Shown here piece after piece: positions 33,243 to 42,778 of a stretch of DNA of 64,000 nucleotides. Origin of the DNA: Betaproteobacteria bacterium UBA1934 (GTDB lineage: Bacteria > Pseudomonadota > Gammaproteobacteria > Burkholderiales > Rhodocyclaceae). The DNA lies in contig DDFG01000004.1 in the NCBI GenBank assembly GCA_002337055.1, forward strand, positions 988,644 through 1,052,643, in the 5' to 3' direction. Under the pieces are notes generated by a model. That model did no database searches, was not told where the DNA came from, and worked only from the letters and a program-made list of their open reading frames with translations. The position numbers and the translations under genes are program-made. How positions within the stretch are numbered: the first letter of the stretch is position 1; each line of letters begins with the position of its first letter.

Positions 33243-33833
33243 ATGGACACGACGATTACCCCTTTCCCCGCTCTTACGCGACCTGCGAACGCCATGGCCG
33301 ATCCTACCCTGCTCAACACGCTCACCCGCGAACGGCAACGGCTGTGGCAATTCATCCGCCGCCGCGTGCCCGACCCGGCCGATGCGGAAGATGTCTTGCA
33401 GGACGTAATGTCGGAACTGGTCGAAGCCTATCGCCTGCCGGAGCCCATCGAGCAGGTCGGCGCCTGGCTGGTGCGGGTAGCGAGGAACCGCATCGTCGAC
33501 CGCTTCCGCAAGAAGCGGGAAGTCGCGCTGCCGTCGTTCGGCGACGAGGATGACGACGAAAGCTGGCTCGAACAGGCGCTACCCGCGGTCGACGGCGACC
33601 CGGAAACCGCCTGGTGGCGCGCCCGCCTGCTCGAAGCGTTGACGGAAGCCTTGGAAGAGCTGCCGGCACCGCTGCGCGACGTGTTCATCGGCCACGAAAT
33701 CGACGGTCGTTCATTTCGGACGATGTCGGATGAAACCGGCGTCAACCTCAACACCCTGCTGGGCTGGAAGCGTCAAGCCATTCTGCACCTGCGCGCCCGC
33801 TTGCAACCCCTCTACGAAGCCATGCCCGATTAA
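33243..33833 (+). CDS. ECF-type RNA polymerase sigma factor
   Basis: This 196-residue protein contains sigma region 2 (about 30-95; LWQFIRRRVPDPADAEDVLQD, WLVRVARNRIVDRFRK) and region 4 (about 135-185; ALEELPAPLRDVFIGHEIDG, GVNLNTLLGWKRQAI). No anti-sigma gene with a zinc-binding HxxxCxxC motif follows; the next gene is a small one-helix membrane protein 10 bases away that may play that part. An alternative start at the ATG for MADPTLLN (33294) would shorten the N-terminus by 17 residues. Confidence 0.88.
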   Translation: MDTTITPFPALTRPANAMADPTLLNTLTRERQRLWQFIRRRVPDPADAEDVLQDVMSELVEAYRLPEPIEQVGAWLVRVARNRIVDRFRKKREVALPSFGDEDDDESWLEQALPAVDGDPETAWWRARLLEALTEALEELPAPLRDVFIGHEIDGRSFRTMSDETGVNLNTLLGWKRQAILHLRARLQPLYEAMPD

Positions 33834-33843
33834 GGAGAACCCG

Positions 33844-34197
33844 ATGAGATTCAACTGCTGCCCCCCTTCACGTCCCCGTTCCGTGCTCCGCTGTCTCGGC
33901 GGCGCGGTCATGATCGCCGCCTTCCTTTTTCTCTTTGGCGCCGTCACCATGTGGCTGTGGAACGCCCTCGTTCCGCACATCTTCATGGGGGTCCGACCCA
34001 TTGAATATTTCGAGGCGCTGGGATTGCTGGCGCTGACCCGCATCCTGTTCGGCGGATTCGGCTGCCGCCCACACCGTTTCGGCCGTGACGCCAAAGAGCG
34101 CTGGAGCGCGCTGACACCGGAAGAACGCGACCGCCTGCAATCGCGCTTCTGCCGCCGTCCGGGCGAAGCCGAAACGCCGACCGACAAGCCGGCCTGA
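33844..34197 (+). CDS. Small membrane protein downstream of ECF sigma factor
   Basis: This 117-residue protein has one or two membrane segments (MIAAFLFLFGAVTMWLWNAL and YFEALGLLALTRILFGGFG) and a charged cytoplasmic tail with several Arg and Cys residues. It does not carry a recognisable anti-sigma domain. It starts 10 bases after the sigma-factor stop, with AAGGAGA upstream, so the two are co-transcribed. I do not recognise a function; a membrane-bound partner of the sigma factor is the simplest guess. Confidence 0.75.
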   Translation: MRFNCCPPSRPRSVLRCLGGAVMIAAFLFLFGAVTMWLWNALVPHIFMGVRPIEYFEALGLLALTRILFGGFGCRPHRFGRDAKERWSALTPEERDRLQSRFCRRPGEAETPTDKPA

Positions 34198-34291
34198 TTC
34201 GCGCCCTCACCGCGCCCCCTCCGCACCCTTTCCTCCACCACCCGCAGCGACCCGGCCCGGCCGGGTCGCCACCGTCACGCTCCCGACATTC

Positions 34292-35470
34292 ATGACTGCT
34301 GCCACCACCGCCCACCCCTCGCCAAGCGACCATCTGCCCGGCCGCCTGCGCCGTTTCCTGCGCACCGTGCTGCCCATACTCGCCGGCCTGCACGCCTACA
34401 TCGGCTGGCGCCTCCTCCCGGCCCTGCCGCTCGACCGGGTTGAAACGGCCCTCGCGGCAGCGCTGCTGGCGGCCCTCTGCCTCCTTGTCCCGCTGGGGAT
34501 GCTCGCCCGCTTCCTAATCGTTCGCCAGCCGCTTTCCGACCGCATTGCTTGGCTCGGTTCGCTGGCGATGGGGTTCTTCTCCTCGCTGCTGGTGCTGACC
34601 GTGTTGCGCGACGCCACCCTTCTTATCCCGCTCGGCCCGAAATGGCCGTCGCTCAGCGCCCTTGGCGTCCCCTTGCTTGCCGTCGCGGTCACGCTGGCCG
34701 GTTACGTCAACGCCCGGCGCGTCGCCCGCATCGTCGAAGTCGACCTGCCGTTGCCGCATCTGCCGCCGTCGCTGGAGGGCTTCAGCATCCTTCAACTCAG
34801 CGACATCCACGTCGGCCCCACCATCAAGCAGGATTACGTCGCCGCCATCGTCGACCGCGTCAATGCCCTGCAGCCTGACCTCATCACCATCACCGGCGAC
34901 ATCGTCGATGGCACGGTGCCACACTTGCGAACTCACACCGCGCCGCTGGCCGGACTGCGAGCGCGACACGGCGTCTGGATGGTGACCGGCAATCACGAAT
35001 ACTATTCGGGTGTCGACGCTTGGCTGGCCGAATTCCGCCGACTCGGCGTGAAGCCGCTGCAAAACGAACATGTGGTCATCGAACACGGCGAAGGCCGCTT
35101 CGTGCTGGCAGGGGTCACCGACTTCAGCGCCGAGGTGTTCGACCCCGCTCAGGCCAGCAACCCCGAGCAGGCGCTGGCCGGCAGCCCTCCCGGCCTGCCG
35201 CGTCTGCTGCTCGCCCACCAGCCACGGACGGCGCCGCAGGCGGCCGCCGCCGGATTCGACGCGCAACTGTCAGGCCATACCCACGGCGGCCAGTTCTGGC
35301 CCTGGAATCACTTCGTGCGCCTGCAACAGCCGTTTACCGCCGGCCTGCACCAGGTCGGCCGGATGTGGATATACACCAGCCGGGGCACCGGCTACTGGGG
35401 GCCGCCCAAACGCTTCGGCGCGCCGTCGGAAATCACGCGCCTTCGTTTCGTCGCAGCTAATTCCCAATGA
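34292..35470 (+). CDS. Membrane-anchored metallophosphoesterase
   Basis: This 392-residue protein has about four N-terminal membrane helices (residues 22-150) followed by a calcineurin-like phosphoesterase domain. The metal motifs appear in order: SDIHVG, GDIVDG, GNHEYY, AHQP and SGHTHGGQ. This plan is shared with YkuE/YaeI-type phosphodiesterases, some of which act on lipids such as UDP-diacylglucosamine; the substrate here is unknown. The gene lies 94 bases after the small membrane protein and is convergent with nasA. Confidence 0.88.
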   Translation: MTAATTAHPSPSDHLPGRLRRFLRTVLPILAGLHAYIGWRLLPALPLDRVETALAAALLAALCLLVPLGMLARFLIVRQPLSDRIAWLGSLAMGFFSSLLVLTVLRDATLLIPLGPKWPSLSALGVPLLAVAVTLAGYVNARRVARIVEVDLPLPHLPPSLEGFSILQLSDIHVGPTIKQDYVAAIVDRVNALQPDLITITGDIVDGTVPHLRTHTAPLAGLRARHGVWMVTGNHEYYSGVDAWLAEFRRLGVKPLQNEHVVIEHGEGRFVLAGVTDFSAEVFDPAQASNPEQALAGSPPGLPRLLLAHQPRTAPQAAAAGFDAQLSGHTHGGQFWPWNHFVRLQQPFTAGLHQVGRMWIYTSRGTGYWGPPKRFGAPSEITRLRFVAANSQ

Positions 35471-35486
35471 ACGCTTCTGCCAAAGC

Positions 35487-38231
35487 CTAGCCAGAAGACG
35501 CCACCGCAACCGCCCGTTCGCGCAACAACCGCCCGATCTCGGGCAGGCAGCCGCCGCAGCCCGTGCCACAGCCGAGTTTGGCTTTGAGGCCGTCGACCGT
35601 GTCGATGCCGGCCGCGACAGCAGCCTGAATGTCGGCTTCGGCGATGTCCAGGCAATTGCAGAGAATGCGCCCGCGACAGACCTGGGTAATCGGCGCCTGC
35701 GCCAGCGGCGCGAAAAGCCAGCGCTGGTATTCGGCGGCAGATCGGGCGGACAGCATGGCATCGCGCAACCAGCCGGCGGCAGCGCATTCGCCGAAGAGCG
35801 TCAGCGCCCGCAGTTCGTCGCCGGCAAGGCGGGCGCGCTTGCGGATGCCGCGTCGTCCGTCGTCGAACCGGCCGATGTCGGCAGCCGTCTCGCCCACGCC
35901 GAAGAGCACCTCGAGCGCCGCCAGCGTGGCCGCCGCCGGTGCGGCCTCGTGGGCCAGATGCAGCACGACCAAGGCGCGCTCGCGGCCGGCTTGGGTTTGT
36001 GCTGCGTAGGCGAACTGGTCGAGGTACGGCGCCAGGGCCGCCGACAACGCATTGGCCGCATCGCCGTCGAGCAGCGCCAACGCCACGCCTCGCCAGGGCA
36101 ACTCGGCCTTTTCCAGCCGCACGGCAGCGTGCTTCAGTTCCGGCTGTTTCGAGAAGGGATCGACGGCGTCGGCGAGCAATTCGTTGGCCGCGCCATGCGC
36201 GAGCCGGCGGCGGCCCCAGTGCATGGGCAGACAGGCGTGCCCCGGCTTTTGCGCCGGATCGGGCTGCACGGGCAGGACGATGCTGCCGCGCGCGCTGGCA
36301 ACCCGCACCAGATCGCCCGCCTGCCAGCCGCGCCGCGCCAGGTCGCCCGGCGCCAGTTGCAGCGCGCACTGTTCGCTGTGGCTATATAGCCGCGCCAGCT
36401 TGCCGGTGCGGCTCATGCCGTGCCACTGGTCGCGCAGGCGCACCGAATTGAGGTGAAGCGGATAACGGGCGCTGGTTTTTTCGGCGGTCGTGCTCAGCGC
36501 AATCGGCACAAAGCGCGCCTGCCCGTCCGGCGTGGCAAAGCGGCCGTCGGCATAGAGCCGCGCCTGCCCCTGCCCGTCGCGCCAGGGCCATTGTTGCGGG
36601 CCGTCGCGTTCGAGAATGGCATGGGTCAGTGCGGCATGGTCGAGGTCGCGCCCGGCGGTGAGTCCGGCGTGTTCCGCAAAAACCTGCGCGGTGGTTTCAA
36701 AATCGAACAGGCGCAGCGCATCGGCCCGCCCCAGACGCTCGCCCAGCCTGAGCGCGACGTCGCGGGCGATGCGCCAGTCGGCGCGCGCCTCGCCGGGGGA
36801 CAGCACGGCAGCGCGAACGCGGCTGATGCGCCGCTCGGAATTGGTGACCACTCCTTCCTTTTCGCCCCAGGTCGTGGCGGGTAGCAGCAGGTCGGCAAAG
36901 GGTGCGGTCTCGGTGTCGGAATAGGCATCCTGCAACACGACGAATTCGGCCCGGGACAGCGCCGCCCGCACCTTGGCCTGATCGGGCAGCGATTGTGCGG
37001 GGTTGGTGCAGGCGATCCAGACAGCTTTAATTGACCCATCGTGCAAACCGTCGACAATCTGGGTGGCCGTGCGACCCGGGTTTTCTGGCAGCGCAGGGAT
37101 GCCCCAGTAGGCGGCCACTTCGGCGCAATGCTCGAGGTTGGCAAGCTCTCGATGGCCGGCCAGCAAAGTTGCCATCGCGCCCGCCTCGCGGCCGCCCATG
37201 GCGTTGGGCTGACCGGTCAGCGAAAACGGACCGGCGCCGGGACGGCCGATCTGGCCGGTGGCCAGGTGCAGATGGATCAGGGCCGCGCCGTTATCCGAGC
37301 CATGGTGCGACTGGTTCAGGCCCTGACACCACAATGACAGGGCGTTGCCAGCTTCCCCGAACCAGCGTGCCGCCTGCACAATGTCCGCCGCAGGAACACC
37401 GCAGATGGCGGCCGCGGCAGCCGGTGTCAGGTCGCGCACGGCGTCGCGCGCGGCTTCAAAGCCGGCGGTGTGACGGGCGATGTATCTGCCGTCGATCAGC
37501 CCTTCCCAGATCAGCACATGCAGCATGGCGCCGAGCAGCACGGTGTCGGTGCCCGGCTCGATGGCCAGATGCAGATCAGCAGCGGCGGCGGTGTCGGTAG
37601 TGCGCGGGTCGACGACGATCCACCTCTGCGCCGGCCGCGCCGCTCTGGCGTCGGCCAGCCGGCGAAACAGGATGGGATGGGCGAAAGCCGGGTTGGCGCC
37701 GGTGATCAGCACGCAGTCGGCGTGCTCGAAATCCTCGTAACTGCACGGCGGCGCGTCGGCACCCAGCGTGCGCGTATAGGCCGACGCCGCCGAACTCATG
37801 CACAGGCGCGAGTTGGAATCGATGTTGTGCGTGCCGACCAGCGCCCGCGCCAGCTTGTTGAAAACGTAGTAGTCTTCGGTCAGCAATTGCCCGGAAAGGT
37901 AGAACGCGACCGCGTCCGGCCCGTGTTCGCGGATGATCGCGGCGAAACGGTCGGCAACAGTGTCCAGCGCCGTGTCCCAATCGATGCGGCGGCGCTGCTC
38001 GTCCCGCGCCGCACGCCATTCGGGATAAAGCGCGCGCGTCGAAAGACCGGTGGTCAGGTGCAGGGTCGAGCCCTTGGTGCACAAGTGCCCGAAATTGGCG
38101 GGATGCTCGGGATCGCCTTCGACCCCGAGTATCTGCCCGTTGTGGTGATGAATCAGCACGCCGCAGCCAGTACCACAGTAGCAGCAGGTCGAGCGGGTAA
38201 CGGCGGTGCGATCCATGTCAGCCCGCACCAT
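35487..38231 (-). CDS. nasA: Assimilatory nitrate reductase catalytic subunit NasA with C-terminal [2Fe-2S] domain
   Basis: This 914-residue molybdopterin enzyme reduces nitrate to nitrite in the cytoplasm. The N-terminal 4Fe-4S motif (CCYCGTGCGV...HLCTKG) and the Mo-bis-MGD domains (about 60-700) are intact. A C-terminal BFD-like [2Fe-2S] domain (about 850-905) with CNC and CGTGCGGC follows, as in Klebsiella-type NasA that takes electrons from a separate reductase. It is the last gene of the nrt-nir-nas operon. ATG at 38231 or 38216 could be the start; neither has a strong ribosome site. Confidence 0.95.
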   Translation of the reverse strand: MVRADMDRTAVTRSTCCYCGTGCGVLIHHHNGQILGVEGDPEHPANFGHLCTKGSTLHLTTGLSTRALYPEWRAARDEQRRRIDWDTALDTVADRFAAIIREHGPDAVAFYLSGQLLTEDYYVFNKLARALVGTHNIDSNSRLCMSSAASAYTRTLGADAPPCSYEDFEHADCVLITGANPAFAHPILFRRLADARAARPAQRWIVVDPRTTDTAAAADLHLAIEPGTDTVLLGAMLHVLIWEGLIDGRYIARHTAGFEAARDAVRDLTPAAAAAICGVPAADIVQAARWFGEAGNALSLWCQGLNQSHHGSDNGAALIHLHLATGQIGRPGAGPFSLTGQPNAMGGREAGAMATLLAGHRELANLEHCAEVAAYWGIPALPENPGRTATQIVDGLHDGSIKAVWIACTNPAQSLPDQAKVRAALSRAEFVVLQDAYSDTETAPFADLLLPATTWGEKEGVVTNSERRISRVRAAVLSPGEARADWRIARDVALRLGERLGRADALRLFDFETTAQVFAEHAGLTAGRDLDHAALTHAILERDGPQQWPWRDGQGQARLYADGRFATPDGQARFVPIALSTTAEKTSARYPLHLNSVRLRDQWHGMSRTGKLARLYSHSEQCALQLAPGDLARRGWQAGDLVRVASARGSIVLPVQPDPAQKPGHACLPMHWGRRRLAHGAANELLADAVDPFSKQPELKHAAVRLEKAELPWRGVALALLDGDAANALSAALAPYLDQFAYAAQTQAGRERALVVLHLAHEAAPAAATLAALEVLFGVGETAADIGRFDDGRRGIRKRARLAGDELRALTLFGECAAAGWLRDAMLSARSAAEYQRWLFAPLAQAPITQVCRGRILCNCLDIAEADIQAAVAAGIDTVDGLKAKLGCGTGCGGCLPEIGRLLRERAVAVASSG

Positions 38232-38269
38232 GGGGCAGCGAGTGGAGGGAAGTCGGCGTGTGTGTCATA

Positions 38270-38584
38270 TCATCCCTCAATCGACAGCCACACGCGACCG
38301 TTGTCGACCCGTGCCTCGTGCCGGCGCACGCAACCCTGATCGGGCGCGACGGCTTCGCCCGATTCCAGCTCGATCAGCCAGTTGTGCAGCGGGCAGGCGA
38401 CCCGGTGTCCGAGCACCATACCCTGAGACAGAGGCCCCCCCTTGTGCGGACAACGGTCGTCGAGGGCGAAGACGCGGTCGTCGGCCGTGCGAAACACGGC
38501 CACATCACCATGCGGTGCCTCGACCACGCGGCTTCCCTGACGCGGAATCTCGTCCAGGGCGCAAAGATCATACAGTTGGCTCAT
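38270..38584 (-). CDS. nirD: Nitrite reductase small subunit NirD (Rieske-type)
   Basis: This is a 104-residue Rieske-like protein with CPHKGG and CPLHNW, so both Cys-x-His pairs of a [2Fe-2S] cluster are present. It partners NirB in NADH-dependent reduction of nitrite to ammonium. The ATG is 14 bases after the nirB stop. A longer open frame to 38677 overlaps nirB and is not used. Confidence 0.95.
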   Translation of the reverse strand: MSQLYDLCALDEIPRQGSRVVEAPHGDVAVFRTADDRVFALDDRCPHKGGPLSQGMVLGHRVACPLHNWLIELESGEAVAPDQGCVRRHEARVDNGRVWLSIEG

Positions 38585-38598
38585 GGCTACTCCCAGGC

Positions 38599-41061
38599 TT
38601 AGGCACTGACCGGCTCGGTGAGCCGGATCGGAATAAAGGCGCGCTTCTTCGCCGCATTGGCAACCTGCTCGGCCCATGGATCGGCGGCATCCTTCAGCGC
38701 GTACAGCAAACGCTCGTACAACGTCTGCCGGTTTTCCGGATCGTCGACCACCCGTTGCTTGATATGGTCGAAGCCCACCCGATGCACGTAGTGCACGGTA
38801 CGCTCCAGGTAGAACGCCTCCTCGCGGTACAGTTGCAGGAAGGCGCCGGCGATCTGCTTCACCTCGTCGTCGCTGCCGGCCTTGCAGAGAAAATGCGCGA
38901 CCTCGGTCTTGATGCCGCCGTTACCGGCGATGTGGATTTCCCAACCGGAATCGACGCCGATAATGCCGACATCCTTGATCCCTGCCTCGGCGCAGTTGCG
39001 CGGGCAACCGGAGACCGCCAGCTTGACCTTGTGCGGCGACCACATGGCGAAAAGCATGCGCTCGAGCGCCACACCCAGGCGCATCGACGCCTGCGTGCCG
39101 AAACGGCAATGCTCGCTGCCGACGCAGGTCTTCACGGTGCGGATCGACTTGCCGTAGGCGTGCCCGGAGACCATGCCCGCCTCGCCGAGATCGGCCCAGA
39201 TCGCCGGCAGATCGGCCTTCTTGATGCCGAGCAGGTCGATACGCTGGCCACCGGTCACCTTGACGGTCGGCACCGCGTACTTGTCGGCCACGTCGGCGAT
39301 GGCGCGCAGTTCGGCCGGCGTCGTCAGCCCGCCCAGCATGCGCGGCACCACCGAATAGGTGCCGTCCTTCTGAATGTTGGCGTGCGCCCGCTCGTTGATC
39401 AGGCGCGATTGCGGGTCATCCTCCGCCTCGTGCGGCCAGGTCGAAATCAGGTAATAGTTGAGCGCCGGCCGGCAGGTCGTGCAACCGTTTGGCGTGCGCC
39501 AGCCCATGCCCTGCATCGCGGCGGGGATGGAAAGATACTTGTTGTCGCGGATCGCCTGCCGTACGGCGCCATGCGCCAGATCGGTGCAGCCACACACCGG
39601 CTTGTCGGCCGCCGTGGTCGGCTTGTAGGCGCCGCCGACCGTGGAGGCCAGAATCTGTTCGACCAACCCGGTACAGGAACCGCAGCTCGACGCCGCCTTG
39701 GTGTGCTTCTTGACCTCATCGACGGTGAACAAGCCGTTTTCGCGGATCGCCTTGACGATGGTGCCCTTGCAGACGCCATTGCAGCCGCACACTTCGGCCG
39801 TGTCCGGCATGCTCGCCGCCTTGTTGCCACCGGCATGGCCGGTGTCGCCGAGCGAGCTTTCGCCAAACATCAGATGATCGCGCACTTCGCGGATGTCCTG
39901 CTGGTCTTTCAGCAGGCGGAAATACCAGGCACCGTCGGCGGTGTCGCCGATCAGGCAGGCGCCGATCAGGCGGTCGCCCTTGACCACCAGCTTCTTGTAC
40001 ACGCCGGCTGCCGGGTCGTGCAGCGCGATTTCCTCGGTTTCCTTGCCGCCGGTGAAATCGCCGGCCGAAAAGACGTCGATGCCGGTGACCTTGAGCTTGG
40101 TCGAAGTCAGCGAGCCGGTGTAGCGGCCGATGCCGAATTCGGCCAGATGCGTGGCACAGACCTTGGCCTGCTCGAACAGCGGTGCCACCAGCCCGTAGGC
40201 GGTGCCGCGATGGCTGGCGCATTCGCCGACCGCGTAGATGCGCGGATCGGTCACCGTTTGCAGGGTGTCGCTGACGACAATGCCGCGATTGACGTGCAGC
40301 CCGCAGCTTTCCGCCAGCCCGGTCGCCGGACGGATGCCGGCGGCCACCACGACGAGATCCGCCGGCAGGGTCATGCCATCCTTCAGCCGCACCGCCGCGA
40401 CACGTCCGCTTTCGCCGCCCACCAGGGCCTCGGTGTGACGGGCGAGCAGGAACTTGAGGCCGCGATCTTCCAGCGCTTTCTGCAACATGCCGGCGGCGAC
40501 CCGGTCGAGCTGGCGCTCCATGATCCAGTCGCCGATGTGGATCACCGTCACGTCCATCCCGCGCAGCTTCAGGCCGTTGGCCGCCTCCAGCCCGAGCAGG
40601 CCGGCGCCGATGACCACGGCATGGCGGTGCGACTGGGCGGCCGCAATCATCGCCTCGGTGTCCGCAATGTCACGGTAGCCGAGCACGCCCGGCAGATCGC
40701 TGCCGGGAACGGGCGGGATGAAGGGCGTCGAACCGGTGGCGAGCAGCAGGCGGTCGTATTCCGCCACCGTGCCGTCCGCGGCGATCACCGTGCGCCGCAC
40801 GCGGTCGATCTTCTCGACCTTCTTGCCGGCGTGCAGCGTGATGCGGTTATCGCGGTACCAGTCGAAATCGTTCAGCACGATGTCGGGCAGGGTCATTTCA
40901 CCCGCCAGCACCGGCGAGAGCAGGATGCGGTTGTAGTTGCCGTGCGGTTCCGCGCCGAAAACGGTGATGTCGTACAGATCCGGCGCGATCTTCAGCAGTT
41001 CTTCCAGCGCCCGGCAGCCGGCCATGCCATTGCCCACCATGACAAGTTTCTGCTTTTTCAT
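38599..41061 (-). CDS. nirB: NADH-dependent nitrite reductase large subunit NirB
   Basis: This 820-residue protein has an N-terminal FAD/NAD-binding reductase (VGNGMAGCRALEE, LLATGSTPFIPPVPG, VIGAGLLGLEAANGL), two BFD-like [2Fe-2S] regions (about 415-540; CGCNGVCKG, CGSCTG, CGCTDL), and a sulfite/nitrite reductase region (about 550-800). The siroheme-4Fe-4S ligands are seen as CVGSEHCRFG and GCPRNCAEAG. It reduces nitrite to ammonium in the cytoplasm. AAGGAGA precedes the ATG; the nrtD stop is 11 bases upstream. Confidence 0.96.
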   Translation of the reverse strand: MKKQKLVMVGNGMAGCRALEELLKIAPDLYDITVFGAEPHGNYNRILLSPVLAGEMTLPDIVLNDFDWYRDNRITLHAGKKVEKIDRVRRTVIAADGTVAEYDRLLLATGSTPFIPPVPGSDLPGVLGYRDIADTEAMIAAAQSHRHAVVIGAGLLGLEAANGLKLRGMDVTVIHIGDWIMERQLDRVAAGMLQKALEDRGLKFLLARHTEALVGGESGRVAAVRLKDGMTLPADLVVVAAGIRPATGLAESCGLHVNRGIVVSDTLQTVTDPRIYAVGECASHRGTAYGLVAPLFEQAKVCATHLAEFGIGRYTGSLTSTKLKVTGIDVFSAGDFTGGKETEEIALHDPAAGVYKKLVVKGDRLIGACLIGDTADGAWYFRLLKDQQDIREVRDHLMFGESSLGDTGHAGGNKAASMPDTAEVCGCNGVCKGTIVKAIRENGLFTVDEVKKHTKAASSCGSCTGLVEQILASTVGGAYKPTTAADKPVCGCTDLAHGAVRQAIRDNKYLSIPAAMQGMGWRTPNGCTTCRPALNYYLISTWPHEAEDDPQSRLINERAHANIQKDGTYSVVPRMLGGLTTPAELRAIADVADKYAVPTVKVTGGQRIDLLGIKKADLPAIWADLGEAGMVSGHAYGKSIRTVKTCVGSEHCRFGTQASMRLGVALERMLFAMWSPHKVKLAVSGCPRNCAEAGIKDVGIIGVDSGWEIHIAGNGGIKTEVAHFLCKAGSDDEVKQIAGAFLQLYREEAFYLERTVHYVHRVGFDHIKQRVVDDPENRQTLYERLLYALKDAADPWAEQVANAAKKRAFIPIRLTEPVSA

Positions 41062-41072
41062 TTAGTTTCTCC

Positions 41073-41864
41073 TTACGCCGCCTTCTTCAACTGCTTGCGA
41101 TAGAGGAAATCAAGAATGGCGGCGCGCGCATGGGCGAATTCCGGCACTTCCGCCAGCTCCAGACGATTGCGCGGACGCGGCAGCTTGACTTCGAGAATCT
41201 CGCCGATGGTCGCCGCCGGGCCGTTGGTCAGCATCACCACGCGGTCGGAAAGCAGCACCGCCTCATCGACGTCGTGCGTCACCATCACCGTGGTGGCGCC
41301 GCTCTCGGCGGTGATCCGCATCAGCTCGTCCTGCAAACCGGCGCGGGTCAGCGCATCGAGCGCACCGAAGGGTTCGTCCATCAGCAGGATCTTGGGCGAC
41401 ATCGCCAGCGCGCGGGCAATGCCGACGCGCTGCTTCATGCCGCCGGAAATCTCGTTGGGAAACTTGGTCTCGGCATGCGCCAGATGCACCAGTTCGAGCG
41501 CGTCATGCGTGCGCTGCTTGAGTTTGGCCTTGCCTTCTTTCTTGCCGAACACGCTTTCGACGGCGAGATAGATGTTGTCGAAGCATGTCAACCAGGGCAG
41601 CAACGAGTGATTCTGGAACACCACCGCACGGTCCGGGCCAGGGCCGGCGATTTCGCGGCCGTCGCAGATCATCGCGCCGGAAGTCGGCAAGGTCAGGCCG
41701 GCGATTAGGTTCAGCAGCGTCGATTTGCCACAGCCGGAGTGCCCGATCAGCGACACGAACTCGCCCTGGGCGATTTCCAGGTTGATGTCGCGCAGCGCGG
41801 TGAACGTGCCGAGCTTGGTGTCGAAGGTCTGCCCGACGTTTTCGATTTGCACCAGTTTTTTCAT
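41073..41864 (-). CDS. nrtD: Nitrate ABC transporter ATP-binding protein
   Basis: This 263-residue ABC ATPase has Walker A GHSGCGKST, the Q-loop in VVFQNHSLLPWLT, the signature ISGGMKQR, Walker B ILLMDEPFG and the switch His in VTHDVDE. Its closest kin are NrtD/TauB-type nitrate, sulfonate and taurine importers; position between nrtB and nirB fixes nitrate/nitrite. It has no C-terminal NrtA-like extension as in NrtC. GAGGAGA precedes the ATG at 41864. Confidence 0.92.
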   Translation of the reverse strand: MKKLVQIENVGQTFDTKLGTFTALRDINLEIAQGEFVSLIGHSGCGKSTLLNLIAGLTLPTSGAMICDGREIAGPGPDRAVVFQNHSLLPWLTCFDNIYLAVESVFGKKEGKAKLKQRTHDALELVHLAHAETKFPNEISGGMKQRVGIARALAMSPKILLMDEPFGALDALTRAGLQDELMRITAESGATTVMVTHDVDEAVLLSDRVVMLTNGPAATIGEILEVKLPRPRNRLELAEVPEFAHARAAILDFLYRKQLKKAA

Positions 41865-41875
41865 GACGGATCTCC

Positions 41876-42769
41876 TCAGACGTTCTCGTGCGTAAAGCGG
41901 CGGGCAATCAGCAGCAGCGTCTGTTCCAGCATGAGACCGACGATGCCGATGACGAAGATGGCGATGATGATGCTTTCGACCTTTAGGTTGTTCCACTCGT
42001 CCCACACCCAGAAACCGATGCCGACGCCACCGGTCAGCATTTCGGCGGCGACGATGACCAGCCACGCGGTGCCGATGGAAAGACGCACACCCGTCAGCAG
42101 GTAGGGCAGCACGGCCGGGAAGAGAATCTTGCTGAAGACCTTGGCTTCCGACAGGCGCAGCACGCGGGCAACGTTCAGGTAATCCTGCGGCACGCGGCGC
42201 ACGCCCTCGGCGGTATTCAGGATCATCGGCCAGATCGAGCAGATGAAGATGGTCCAGGTCGCCGCCGGGTCAGCCTTCTTGAACACCAGCAACCCGATAG
42301 GCAGCCAGGCCAGCGGCGACACCGGGCGAAGCAGGCTGATCAGCGGATTGAGCATGCCGGCAGTAAATTGAAAGCGGCCGATGATGAAGCCGAGCGGGAT
42401 GCCCACCGCCGCAGCCAGCCCGAACCCGATCCCCACGCGCTTCAGCGAAGAGAGAATGTTCCAGCCGATACCCTGGTCGTTCGGCCCGTTCTGGTAGAAG
42501 GGGTCGGCAAAGAGGCGAACCGCTTCGTTCCAGGTTTGCAGCGGCCCCGGAATGCTGCCGCCGCGCATCGTGGCGAGGTGCCAGATTGCCACCAGCACCA
42601 GCAGACCAAGCAAGGGCGGAAGCACTTTGCGTGCGATATTGTTCATGGGGATTCTCCAGTCTTTGGCCGGTCGGGCGTCACGCACGACCGCCAGATGCGT
42701 CGGCCGGTCGGTCGGTCTCGCGACCGGCACCGGCTCGGCCGTGGGGTTGGGGTTGAGGGCGGGGGGCAT
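41876..42769 (-). CDS. nrtB: Nitrate ABC transporter permease
   Basis: This 297-residue inner-membrane protein has about six helices and the BPD permease loop around EGVRRVPQDYLNVARVL, which docks with the ATPase. The N-terminal 40 residues are Pro/Arg-rich and not seen in every homologue, but GGAG lies 6 bases before the ATG at 42769, so this start is kept. It forms the channel of the nitrate importer with nrtA and nrtD. Confidence 0.92.
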   Translation of the reverse strand: MPPALNPNPTAEPVPVARPTDRPTHLAVVRDARPAKDWRIPMNNIARKVLPPLLGLLVLVAIWHLATMRGGSIPGPLQTWNEAVRLFADPFYQNGPNDQGIGWNILSSLKRVGIGFGLAAAVGIPLGFIIGRFQFTAGMLNPLISLLRPVSPLAWLPIGLLVFKKADPAATWTIFICSIWPMILNTAEGVRRVPQDYLNVARVLRLSEAKVFSKILFPAVLPYLLTGVRLSIGTAWLVIVAAEMLTGGVGIGFWVWDEWNNLKVESIIIAIFVIGIVGLMLEQTLLLIARRFTHENV

Positions 42770-42778
42770 CGCTACTCC

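Noticed and set aside
38206..41103. A 965-codon open frame on the plus strand opposite nirB and nirD.
   Set aside because: It is antisense to two clearly conserved genes, has a His/Arg/Gln-rich composition typical of reverse readings in GC-rich DNA, and shows no domain.
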